Assembly (NCBI GenBank): GCA_012032345.1
Contig: JAAUQI010000022.1
Location: 1-64,000 of the forward strand
Length of the DNA: 64,000 nt
From: Leptolyngbyaceae cyanobacterium RM1_1_2
GTDB taxonomy: Bacteria; Cyanobacteriota; Cyanobacteriia; Phormidesmidales; Phormidesmidaceae
Reading direction: 5' to 3'
The notes beneath the pieces are model-generated. The model saw only the letters and a list, made by a program, of their open reading frames with translations. It was not told the DNA's origin and searched no databases. A program made the translations under genes and the position numbers. Shown here piece by piece: positions 26,726 to 36,400 of the stretch (the first letter of the stretch is position 1; the number at the start of each line of letters is the position of its first letter).

Positions 26726-28606
26726 GTGAAGGCAGATTCGCCACCGCTAGCACTTATTAAAGACGTCGAGCGCTTAGAAACTCGTCTTGAAGAGATTCCT
26801 AGAGAACCGGGCGTCTACTTCATGAAAGACGCCACCGAGCAAATTCTCTATATTGGTAAGTCTAAATCTCTCCGGGCCAGGGTTCGCTCTTATTTCCGCG
26901 ATCGCCAGGGACACACGCCCCGCATTGCCATGATGGTGATGCAGGTGGTAGAGATTGAGTTTATTGTCACTGACACCGAAGCTGAGGCGCTGGCGTTAGA
27001 GGCCAATTTAATTAAGCAGCACCAGCCCCATTTCAACGTGCTGCTTAAAGATGACAAAAAATATCCTTATCTGTGCATCACTTGGTCAGAAGACTATCCC
27101 CGCATTTTCATCACCCGCAAGCGCCGCAAAAATCAACAAGATCGCTACTACGGGCCTTATGTTGATACGGGGCTGCTGCGACGGACGCTGCACCTAGTCA
27201 AACGTATTTTTCCGCTGCGGCAGCGGCCTCAGCCACTGTTTAAAGATCGGCCTTGCCTAAACTATGACATTGGCCGCTGTCCCGGTGTTTGCCAGCAGAT
27301 GATCTCGTCTGAGGACTATCACAAGACCGTACAGCGGGTGGCCATGATTTTTCAGGGGCGCACTCAAGAGCTAGAGTCAATTTTGACGCAGCAGATGGAG
27401 AAGGCAGCGGAAAAGCTTAACTTTGAGCAAGCAGCCCTTTTGCGCGACCAGATCCAGGGACTGCAGTCTTTGACCGCTAACCAAAAAACGGCGCTGTCTG
27501 ACGATACGGTATCTCGTGATGCGATCGCTTTGGCAAGTGATGACCAACACGCTTGCATTCAGCTCTTTCAGATTCGGGCGGGGCGCTTAGTCGGGCGGCT
27601 AGGCTTTAATGCCGACGCCCAGTCGGGTACTCCCGGCGCTATCCTACAGCGAGTTTTAGAAGAACACTATCAGAGCGTTGAACCCATTGAAATTCCGGCT
27701 GAGATTACCGTTCAGCACGATCTGCCGGATAGTGAGATTCTGGCTGACTACCTCAGCCAGCGAAAAGGGCGCAAAGTGGTCATTTCTACCCCGCAGCGGC
27801 AGATCAAGGCCGAGCTGATAGACATGGTTGAGCGCAATGCTCAGCACGAGCTGGCCCGGACGCAGCGTTTTGCCGATCGCACGGCTCAGTCTCTGCTCGA
27901 TCTAGCAGATGTGCTGGATCTGCCAGAAATGCCGCGCCGGATTGAAGGGTATGACATTTCTCATATTCAAGGTTCAGATGCCGTAGCCTCTCAGGTGGTG
28001 TTTGTCGAAGGACTGCCAGCCAAGCAGCACTACCGCCACTACAAGATTAAAAATCCTGAGGTCAGAGCGGGGCATTCAGACGACTTTGCCAGCATGGCCG
28101 AGGTAATTCGACGACGGTTTCGGCGCTACGCGGCAGAGCCAGCCCAAGAGCGGATTGGCAACCCAGACTGGCCCGACCTAGTGATGATTGACGGTGGCAA
28201 AGGGCAGCTTTCTGCCGTGGTGAATGAACTCAAAGCAATGAACCTGCTACAGGATTTACGGGTCGTGAGTTTGGCCAAGCAGCGAGAAGAAATTTTTCTG
28301 CCAGGAGAATCTCTGCCGCTCTCAACCACAGCCGAGCAGCCAGGTGTCCAGCTCTTACGGCGACTGCGGGACGAAGCCCACCGCTTTGCTGTCAGCTTTC
28401 ATCGCAAAAAACGCAGCGATCGCATGAGGCGATCGCGCCTCAGCGAAATTCCGGGACTGGGCCATCACCGGCAGAAGCAGCTTCTAGCTACCTTTCGCTC
28501 AATTGACTATATCCGAGAAGCTTCAGCAGAGCAGCTTACCCAGGTTCCCGGCATTGGCCCTAGTTTGGCCCAGCAGATTTATGACTATTTTCATCCGGCT
28601 GATTAG
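26726..28606 (+). CDS. uvrC: Excinuclease ABC subunit C
   Basis: UvrC makes the dual incision in nucleotide excision repair. The 626-residue protein has the GIY-YIG domain ([20 protein letters not shown], near 28-47), the UVR UvrB-binding motif ([20 protein letters not shown], near 222), the RNase-H-like C-terminal nuclease ([28 protein letters not shown]) and tandem helix-hairpin-helix motifs ([31 protein letters not shown]). It starts at GTG 26726. Confidence 0.95.
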   Translation: MKADSPPLALIKDVERLETRLEEIPREPGVYFMKDATEQILYIGKSKSLRARVRSYFRDRQGHTPRIAMMVMQVVEIEFIVTDTEAEALALEANLIKQHQPHFNVLLKDDKKYPYLCITWSEDYPRIFITRKRRKNQQDRYYGPYVDTGLLRRTLHLVKRIFPLRQRPQPLFKDRPCLNYDIGRCPGVCQQMISSEDYHKTVQRVAMIFQGRTQELESILTQQMEKAAEKLNFEQAALLRDQIQGLQSLTANQKTALSDDTVSRDAIALASDDQHACIQLFQIRAGRLVGRLGFNADAQSGTPGAILQRVLEEHYQSVEPIEIPAEITVQHDLPDSEILADYLSQRKGRKVVISTPQRQIKAELIDMVERNAQHELARTQRFADRTAQSLLDLADVLDLPEMPRRIEGYDISHIQGSDAVASQVVFVEGLPAKQHYRHYKIKNPEVRAGHSDDFASMAEVIRRRFRRYAAEPAQERIGNPDWPDLVMIDGGKGQLSAVVNELKAMNLLQDLRVVSLAKQREEIFLPGESLPLSTTAEQPGVQLLRRLRDEAHRFAVSFHRKKRSDRMRRSRLSEIPGLGHHRQKQLLATFRSIDYIREASAEQLTQVPGIGPSLAQQIYDYFHPAD

Positions 28607-28821
28607 CTGCAGATGATGAGCGATAAAGCCGAACGTACCGAGTTCTTAAGCAGAAATGAAGTTTGTGTAAATATCGGCACATATTCTTGTATGCTCTGGT
28701 CGAATTACTTACAGTTTTTGTGTTAATTGTCCTGTAAATGCATCTCTTCCTCCTAGCTGCCGTTTCCTTAGCAGCAGAGGAGGCGCTTCAGCGGTAGGCT
28801 CCCTGAAAATACTATTTGCTG

Positions 28822-28867
28822 TCAAACTCAGCTCAATTCAAGCTGCCTTGAATTGAGCTGAGTTTGA
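28822..28867. repeat. Long perfect hairpin, 21-base stem
   Basis: Arms at 28822-28842 and 28847-28867 around loop CTGC, perfectly complementary. No T run follows, so it is not a classical terminator. It lies in the 347-base gap between uvrC and the chimeric pseudogene, which otherwise shows no gene. Confidence 0.75.
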
Positions 28868-28953
28868 GGGTAAGGGCTGTTTTGCCTAAAGCTAAAGCTT
28901 CACTAAAAAAGCGCTAGTTAGTTTCTGCTGTCCTATCAAGAAGCTCTAAACCT

Positions 28954-29541
28954 ATGGCAACTTTTACGGTTTCCAACCTGCAAGACACAGGTGCAGGCAG
29001 TCTACGTCAGGCTATCCTAGACGCGAATACGCTCTTAGGTGCTGACAGCATCAGTTTTGACCCCGGTATCAGCGGTTTGATTGACCTCTCAGGGGGTGAG
29101 TTACTGATTAGCGATCGCCTTATCATTGAAGGCCCTGGCGCTAGCTTACTGACCCTCGATGCTCCCATTAGCAACAGCACCATTGCAAATAACGGCCCTA
29201 AAGATTACACAGATTACAACAGCCGAGCTCTTAGTGGCTCAGGCGGCGGCATCCGCAGTGAAGGCGGCGATCTCACCATCAGCGACAGCATTATTGCCAA
29301 CACTCTGGTCGAGCGCCTCACTGAGCGTACCTGTGGTGTCTGGGTTGTAAATATTTAGACTGGGCAAACGGTTGCTTTCCTCAAGTTTGAAAGCGGTGTG
29401 CAGGAAGTGTTTGCCGTCAGCGTGCTGCGTCATAGCTGTTTTCCAGAGGTATTGGAAGCTAATTCAGACTGGCTGAAGCGTTCTTACGCTTTGCCTGATG
29501 AGGCTTTGAGAGAAATTGCAGACCCTCATAACCTCAGCTAA
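28954..29541 (+). pseudogene. Chimera of a beta-helix surface protein N-terminus and a TIGR03032-like C-terminus
   Basis: The frame begins MATFTVSNLQDTGAGSLRQA, the usual start of large cyanobacterial right-handed beta-helix surface proteins, and carries repeats such as SGGELLISDRLIIEGPGA and GGDLTISDSIIAN. Near 29300 the sequence changes to ERLTERTCGVWVVNI, then stops at TAG 29356. The same frame continues with TGQTVAFLKFESGVQEVFAV and ends at TAA 29541. This tail resembles the C-terminus of TIGR03032 proteins. So a deletion or recombination seems to have joined two unrelated genes, and a nonsense codon followed. The TIGR03032 match is from memory. Confidence 0.6.
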
Positions 29542-29670
29542 CGAACTGGTAGGTTTCAGTTTAGCTGTAAGCGTAGTTTTAAGCCAAACTTAAGACATTT
29601 TTAATATCTATCTAAAGGTACATAGAGAGGCTTAGTAAGCGTCTTGAGTACTTACGACATAAGCGTTTCG

Positions 29671-29709
29671 AAGCTGGGGATCGCCCTTTATGAGAGCGAT
29701 CCCCAGCTT
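29671..29709 (+). terminator. Strong hairpin, likely terminator
   Basis: Perfect 14-base stem (29671-29684 and 29696-29709, AAGCTGGGGATCGC and complement) with an 11-base loop, followed by ATTTC. It lies between the chimeric pseudogene and the zinc-ribbon gene. Confidence 0.5.
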
Positions 29710-29824
29710 ATTTCTAACTAAAACAGGATTGCCATTCCCATAAAAACTTGACATAATGAATTACATAATAAAGCTTGTTGCCTGAGTTTAAGTTTCTTTA
29801 ACAAATACGAATAACTTGTATTTG

Positions 29825-29853
29825 TTGACAGACAGCAAGATAACTTTTGCAAT
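29825..29853 (+). promoter_or_regulatory. Candidate promoter of the zinc-ribbon gene
   Basis: TTGACA at 29825-29830, a 17-base spacer, then TGCAAT at 29848-29853 (four of six bases of TATAAT). Confidence 0.4.
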
Positions 29854-29899
29854 GCAAAACCCGCTTTCTCAGTAAAAGTACTGCACTAGGAGTTCCAAA

Positions 29900-30100
29900 A
29901 TGAAGACTGTTGAAAATATAGGAAGTATCGAGAGCATTGAGAGCATTTACTGCCCTAACTGTGGCAGTTCAGCAGAAAGACATTATCTATCGAGCGATCG
30001 CTTAGTGCGGACTCAATGCCCTCGCTGCGACTATTTGATGATTACCTGCTCTAGCACAGGCCGCGTCATTGAAGCTTACGCACCCGGTCTGTTTGCATAA
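29900..30100 (+). CDS. Small zinc-ribbon protein
   Basis: A 66-residue protein with paired CxxC motifs: CPNCG near residue 18 and CPRCD near 40, forming a zinc ribbon, followed by YLMITCSSTGRVIEAYAPG. It has AGGAG at 29888-29892, 7 bases before the ATG. Similar short proteins are widespread in cyanobacteria and often mislabelled as PriA helicase fragments. Function is unknown. The repeated ESIESI near the N-terminus comes from a short DNA repeat (GAGAGCATT). Confidence 0.75.
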   Translation: MKTVENIGSIESIESIYCPNCGSSAERHYLSSDRLVRTQCPRCDYLMITCSSTGRVIEAYAPGLFA

Positions 30101-30179
30101 GCAAGTAGGTATCAGACTAGCTGCAAACTACAACAATTCTAAATGATTCATGAAAACACGCCATACATAAAGACCTTGG

Positions 30180-30590
30180 CAAAATCAAAGGTCTGACGAT
30201 GGGAAACTAACTCGAACACCCCCTTCACCGTGGAGAATGACTTGCAGGGGCGATAGAACTCTCGAATAAATCGCTTTGCCAATACGCTCTTGGGCAAACT
30301 CTCGATTGCAAGCTCGCTGCGTCGCGTTTAGCTCTCCTTTCCCTGGCTGCTTCTGCGGCGTGCGCGTCCCCACAGCCCATACATAGGATTGGCTTTATCG
30401 CCGCTGAAACCTTCCGCTAGCAAGGCGAACTTGTTGCCGAGGCAATAGCGTGATGTCCGCTTCAGGCCCGCGCTCACCCACCACTACATCAACGATGTCA
30501 CGTCCCTGCGGCAGGCTGATGAACTGATTTTTTAGGTATGCTAGCGCTTTTTGCCCGCGTAACAATTCATGGTTGGGGTAAAGGCTGAAA
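30180..30590 (-). pseudogene. Degraded DDE (IS5-like, DDE_Tnp_4) transposase fragment
   Basis: Reading leftwards, RGQKALAYLKNQFISLPQGRDIVDV, VVGERGPEADITLLPRQQ and then, after an internal stop and frame changes, RTPQKQPGKGELNATQRAC and NREFAQERIG follow the order of a DDE_Tnp_4-type transposase. The last part of the fold (the EHxIxxxK block) is lost. No terminal repeats are visible. The first string spans two short pieces of the same frame. Confidence 0.6.
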
Positions 30591-30620
30591 TTAGTGTTTA
30601 TCCCTCTTTTTTATCGCTAA

Positions 30621-30656
30621 TTTATTTTTCGGATAGATTTTATTTTTCGGATAGAT
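30621..30656. repeat. Two perfect 18-base direct repeats
   Basis: TTTATTTTTCGGATAGAT occurs twice head to tail, beside the decayed transposase. Confidence 0.85.
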
Positions 30657-30737
30657 TTATTGAGAGGATAAGGGGGCAAGTATATCACCATTGAATTTTT
30701 GCGACAGAACCAGACCATCTATCCAATCTATGCCTGC

Positions 30738-31403
30738 CTATGCACTGCGATTGTTAGTCGCTTTAGCATCTGTAAAAGGGGATATTAAACGCTGATTAAG
30801 TCCTTTTTGAACGAGCAGCCAAGATATAAAAGCGACCCACATAATCACAATCACAGAGAGGAAACGTTCGTATGCGCCATTCCAACCATTAGGAGTAAAG
30901 AAAAAGATGGGCGATAAGACGCCCCAACATATTGCTGTCCACAGGCTAAAAAGCTGCCAGCCACGGCTCACTTTGTGCAGTTTGAAAGACAGTAGTGCAG
31001 GCGCTATGGTAAACAGCACCCCAAGTATACAGACACAGGTGAAATGGACTGTCGAGCCGAAGCTGCTCAGATCTGCGTACTGATCGTATTCAGAGATAAT
31101 CAGAATATCCACAGCGAGCAGCAACAAAATACCTGCACCAGTTTTCCACTTCCATCCGCCTAAGTTTAGAGAGAAAAGACCTACTGCGCAGGCTACAAAG
31201 GAAGCAGCAAAAAGGTTCAATCCTATGTCTTGAATCCAAGCCTTCTTATGGATAGCCAGATCGCTGATTGTTTGTGAAATGGGGTTGTAACCATCTACCA
31301 CTACAATTCCGATTAAGTCAGTTATTACTACACTGATGCATCCAAACAGTCCGATCAGGCCGCAGACGAGCAGCAGTTTTTTATTGGATTTTTCCGTGCT
31401 CAT
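30738..31403 (-). CDS. DUF998 membrane protein
   Basis: A 221-residue integral membrane protein with about six helices. The motif DGYNPISQTISDLAIHKKAW after helix 1 is characteristic of DUF998. Function unknown. It lies in the accessory patch next to transposase debris, which hints at transfer but does not prove it. Confidence 0.75.
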   Translation of the reverse strand: MSTEKSNKKLLLVCGLIGLFGCISVVITDLIGIVVVDGYNPISQTISDLAIHKKAWIQDIGLNLFAASFVACAVGLFSLNLGGWKWKTGAGILLLLAVDILIISEYDQYADLSSFGSTVHFTCVCILGVLFTIAPALLSFKLHKVSRGWQLFSLWTAICWGVLSPIFFFTPNGWNGAYERFLSVIVIMWVAFISWLLVQKGLNQRLISPFTDAKATNNRSA

Positions 31404-31759
31404 GAGCTGGAACTACTTTCCAAAGAGGGACTTACAGCAAAATTCTGCTGTAAGTGTAAGCATTGTTCTTCCCTTAAATCTCTATCATATGGAGTAATGT
31501 TAGATAGATAGCCAGGTCTCAGTACGGAAGGAAAAGCTTGAAAAGTAGAGCAAGGTAGGGTTCCATCAAAGCTAGTACCATTTCTTTTTTGACTCCGCTC
31601 AATCAGCTAGATTGCTATCTAACAGGAAGTCGAGGTTAAGCGAAGTCGTAAGCCTGACGGTTGGCTGCGCCTACGCTAGGAGAAAACCCGTCTGTAAAAT
31701 TATTCGCTCGCCTACTTATCTTCAGACTATTAACCTGCCTGAGGGCAGTAGATTGTCGG
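31404..31759. other. Intergenic region, no gene seen
   Basis: About 356 bases between two leftward genes. A small forward frame (31612-31836) overlaps the 3' end of the CrtISO-like gene and is not supported. TTGACT near 31590 could be a promoter element. Nothing else is recognised. Confidence 0.4.
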
Positions 31760-33301
31760 CTAAAGCCCAATCTGCTGCAGCAGAGCCAGGTGGTCTGACA
31801 CCGATACCAGGCTATTTGCCGCTAGCATGCCGCTAGCGGCTACCGCTGGCAGACCAATGCCCGGAAAGATAGAATCACCACAGCACAGCAGCCCTGCCAG
31901 CGGCGTCTTGCCGCCGGGAAACAGTTTACTCCCGGCGCGAATAGCGGGGCCATAGGTGCCTCGGTGACGGCGCAAAAAGCGTTCGTGGGTCAGCGGCGTA
32001 CCAACTAGGGTCACTTCACAGCGATCGCGGATATCTGGGATTATCTGCTCTAGCGCCTGCCACATCACCTCAGAGCGGGCCTGCTTTTGCTGCTCATAGG
32101 CAAAGCTGCTCCGCTCTAGCCCCTGCCAGAGAGCGTAAGGCTCATTTCCTGGCGTGTAGGCGTGAATCACCTGTTTACCCGGCGGTGCCAGATCTGGATC
32201 TAGCAGCGAAGGCATAGAAATTAGCACCACGTTTTGCGGCGCTTCTACGCCTTTTGCCCAATCGTTGACAGCAATATGGTGACAGGGTAAATCTGCGGCA
32301 AGGCCACTGCCGTCAATACCCAAATGTAAATGCATAAAGCTGTTGCACTCGGGTGTAGCCCGCTTTTGAGCCGTATATTTTTGAGAAACAGCACCCGTCG
32401 GCAGTAGCTTTAGTGTGTCCCACCCAGAGGCATTAGACACCACAGCCCGACGCGCCCGCACAGTCTCACCTCGTCGCAGCCGCACCCCCACTGCGCGATC
32501 GCCCTCAACTAAAATCTGCTCTACATGCGCCCCTAGCCTCAGTTTGCCGCCATAGCGCTCTAGCCCCCTCACCAAAGCCTCGACCAGCGCCGCGCTGCCG
32601 CCTCTGGGATAGTCTAGCCTCACCTCGGGGCGATACCAGTCGGCAAACATAAAAGCCATCTCAGCGGCGCTGGTGCCGCTTGCAGGTAGCCCAGAGAGCA
32701 AAAAGCAGAGCAAATTGAGCCAGTTGCGCAAAAACGGATCGCTGACTACCTGATCCATCAGCGGCGCAAAAGCGCCCGTTAGTTTTAGGCTATTCAAGCT
32801 GTGCTGCAGCAGTGAAGGCATAGAGCGCCCCACCGTCAACAGCGCCCCCCAGTCGTAGCGCACTGCCGCAGGGGACAGCGCCACTGCCGCTGCGCTGTAA
32901 GGTGCCATGAATTCTTGCAGCGATCGCCACTGATTAACCGCGCGATCGCCCCGTAGCTTTTGCAGCACCTGACAAAACTGGTCAGCCCCTACTGCTGTTT
33001 CAAAATTGCCTTCGGGAAGCCAGCAGCCCCAGGTATCGTAGGTCAGCCAGTCTACATCAACGTCTAGGGCGTCTAATACCTGCCGCAGCGGATTGGGCGA
33101 CGGGCTGTAGGAAAGTCCAGAATATAAAGAAGGCCCAGAATCAAACCAAAAACCCTGATACTCAAAGCCGTGGGCCGCCCCACCCGGTAAGGTATGGCTT
33201 TCACAAACGACCACTTCTAGGCCATAACGAGCCAGCAGCGCCGCGCAGCTTAAGCCGCCAATGCCGCTGCCAATCACTACCACATCTGCTGTCTTGGTCA
33301 T
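31760..33301 (-). CDS. CrtISO-like FAD-dependent oxidoreductase
   Basis: A 513-residue flavoprotein of the phytoene desaturase/carotenoid isomerase superfamily. The N-terminal dinucleotide motif is VVIGSGIGGLSCAALLARYG, then CESHTLPGGAAHGFEYQGF, and the C-terminal FAD motif is LLCCGDSIFPGIGLPAVAAS. Cyanobacteria carry several paralogues, among them CrtISO, so the substrate is probably a carotenoid or related polyene, but I cannot say which. It is transcribed away from the TIR/CHASE2 gene, with about 130 bases between starts. Confidence 0.85.
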   Translation of the reverse strand: MTKTADVVVIGSGIGGLSCAALLARYGLEVVVCESHTLPGGAAHGFEYQGFWFDSGPSLYSGLSYSPSPNPLRQVLDALDVDVDWLTYDTWGCWLPEGNFETAVGADQFCQVLQKLRGDRAVNQWRSLQEFMAPYSAAAVALSPAAVRYDWGALLTVGRSMPSLLQHSLNSLKLTGAFAPLMDQVVSDPFLRNWLNLLCFLLSGLPASGTSAAEMAFMFADWYRPEVRLDYPRGGSAALVEALVRGLERYGGKLRLGAHVEQILVEGDRAVGVRLRRGETVRARRAVVSNASGWDTLKLLPTGAVSQKYTAQKRATPECNSFMHLHLGIDGSGLAADLPCHHIAVNDWAKGVEAPQNVVLISMPSLLDPDLAPPGKQVIHAYTPGNEPYALWQGLERSSFAYEQQKQARSEVMWQALEQIIPDIRDRCEVTLVGTPLTHERFLRRHRGTYGPAIRAGSKLFPGGKTPLAGLLCCGDSIFPGIGLPAVAASGMLAANSLVSVSDHLALLQQIGL

Positions 33302-33432
33302 TAAGCTGCCACGAATTTGTACTCGCTGTTACTGGCTTTACGCTAAAGCTATTTTCAAGTAACTGACAACGTAGGCAGTCTGCTCAAAGAGTTGATAAAC
33401 CTGTTACCTGCCACCAGCCAGATTGATATAGT

Positions 33433-36400
33433 TTGAGCATTGCCTCTGCCATGAAGTCCATGAAGTCCATGACTCAGTTCCAAGATGCCTTTATTTCTTA
33501 CGGTCGTGCCGATAGCAAGCAGTTTGCCAAAAAGCTCAGCGATCGCTTAGTGGCTAAGAGACTTGAAGTTTGGCTTGACTTTGATGCCATTCCGCTGGGA
33601 GTAGACTATCAAAAGCAAATTGATGAAGGCATTGTCAAAGCCGACAATTTTATCTTTATAATTTCTCCCCACGCGGTTCACTCTGCCTACTGTGCAGTAG
33701 AAATTGACCTGGCGCTCAAGCACCATAAGCGCATTATTCCGCTGCTGCACGTTGAGCAGATCAAGCGAGAGGTCTGGCAGCAGCGACACCCCCAGGGCAG
33801 CGACGCCGACTGGCAGACCTACACCCAAAAAGAGCTGCACTCCAGCTTTGCCAATATGCACCCAGAGATTAGCAAAATTAACTGGGTCTATTTCCGTGAG
33901 GAAACAGATGACTTTGATCAGGCTTTTCAAGGGCTGCTGGAAATTATGCGCCGCCATCAGGACTACGTGCGGCAGCACACCATTTGGCTGGATCAGGCGC
34001 TAATGTGGCAGCGGCAGCAAAACCAAGTCGAGTGCCTTTTGTCAGCAGAAAACCTGCCAGTGGCTACAGACTGGCTGCAGGTGCGCTTTCCGTCGGAGCA
34101 GCCCCCTTGCCTGCCCACTGACCTGCATTGTGAGCTGATTACCGAAAGCCTCAAGTACTTTAGCGACGGTATGACGCAGGTGTTTCTTTCTTATGGGGAG
34201 GAAGATCGGGCGATCGCAGAGCAGGTACGCAAAACGCTTATTCGCGCTGGCATCACAGTTTGGATTGACAAAAACGACATTAAAACGGCTGAGGATTTTC
34301 AAAAAGCCATCTATCGAGGCATCGAAAAAGCCGACAACATTGTTTACCTGCTCTCACCGGCTTCGCTGCGGTCTACCTACTGTCAGCAAGAGCTGGCCTA
34401 TGCCCGCACCTATCACAAGCGCATCATTCCGCTGCTGGCGCGTGAGACTGATTTGTCTCAGGTGCCCCCCGATTTGCAAACGCTACAGTTTATCGACTTC
34501 ACTCAGTATCAGGACAAAGCGGCGCTGTCTACAGCCAGTGATAAGCTGCTGCGATCGCTCCAGGAGGAAGCTCCCTACTACGCCCAGCATAAACGTTTGC
34601 TGCTCAAAGCGCTGGCCTGGGATCGACAAAATCATGCCAAGACACTGGTGCTGCGGGGGAGAGAATTTGCGATCGCCGAGGAGTGGCTAGTCCAGAGCCA
34701 AGACGAAAGCAAGCAGCCCCCAACTGACTTGCACCGGGCCTATCTGCTGGCGAGTCAGGAGATGAACCAGTATTTTGATGCCTTTATTTCTTATGGTCGC
34801 GTGGACAGCAAAGCCTTTGCCATTGAGCTGCACGCCCGGCTGACGGCGATGGGCTGGCGGATCTGGCTCGACCAAAATGACATTCCCTTAGGTGTTGACT
34901 ACCAGGATCAAATTGATGAAGGTCTTAGCAAAGCCCACAATTTTCTATTCATCCTATCGCCTCACGCGGTCAATTCGCCCTACTGCGCTAGAGAAGTCAG
35001 CTTAGCCCTGAAACATAACAAACGCATTGTGCCGCTGCTGCATGTTGAGCAAATTTCTAGAGCTACCTGGCAGCAGCGCTACCCCAGCGGCACTGAGCAG
35101 GCTTGGGCTAGCTATCAGACAAAAGGGCTGGATTCCATTTTCCCCAACATGGCTGCAGAGATAGGCAAAATCAACTGGGTCTATTTTCGAGCAGAGGATG
35201 ATTTTGAGGGGGCGCTAGCGAGTCTGGTGGCGGTATTTGAGCGGCATCAGGATTACGTATATCAGCATACTGATTTGCTGACCAAAGCCTCAGCTTGGGA
35301 GCGCCATCAGCATCAGTCTCAGTATCTGCTGGTTGGTGAAGAACGTAAAGCTGCCGAAGCATGGCTGACCCAGCGCTGGCGTGGTGAGCAGCCTCCTTGT
35401 TTACCCACCGATCTGCACTGTGAGTTTATTGCAGCCAGCCTTAAATATGCAGAAAACTTCATGTCGCAGGTGTTTCTCGCCCATGCCGAAGAAATGCCTC
35501 AAACTGCCCAGAGTCCTTACAGCGATCGCCCTAAGCAATTGCAAGCATCTGATTCAGCAGGGCAAAAAATCTATCGCAGCCTGATTCGGTCTGGCTTTAC
35601 AGTTTGGAACCGCCGCCTGGATGTGGCCTCCGGTGAAAACCTGCAAGAGGCCATTTTTCGCGGCATTGCAGAAGCAGACAATTTTGTTTTTTTGCTTTCA
35701 ACCGTAGCCCTGAAGTCTGACGCCTGCCAACAACAGCTTGACTATGCCACAGCGCTCAACAAGCGCATTATTCCAGTTCTGGCGCAGCAGCTCACAGCCG
35801 CAAATCTGCCTGCCACCCTGGCTGATTTGCAAGTGATTGATCTCACAGACAATCAAAACGAATCAGACTATCTGGAGGACGAAAATCAGCTCCTCAAGAC
35901 TCTGCAGCAAGAAGCCGACTACCACTATAAGCACAAGCTGCTGCTGGTACAGGCGCAGAAATGGCAGCAGCAAAAGCAAAACCCCAGTATTTTGCTGCGG
36001 GGACAGGCGCTGCAGCAAAATACGGCCTGGCTAAAACTGGCGAAAGGCCGCGATCGCTATCAGGCCACAGCCCTGCAGACAGAATTTATTGAGGCCAGCC
36101 GTCAGCAGCCGCCCGACATCACAATCGATGTATTTATCGCCTACTCTCTGGTTGACGCCGACTTTGTGCGACGGCTGAACGACACGCTGCAGGTGCAGGG
36201 TAAATCTACCTATGTGGATCAGACGGGAGAGGCTGACATCCGCGATCGCCAGGGGCAGCAGCAGGCAATCGAAAATGCCGAAAACTTTCTGTTTGTGCTG
36301 TCTCCTAGCTCAGTCAAATCGCCTCCCTGCCTCGAACAGCTCCGCTATGCCCAAAGACTCAACAAGCGCATCATAGCGATCGCCTATCGGTCGGTGCTGC

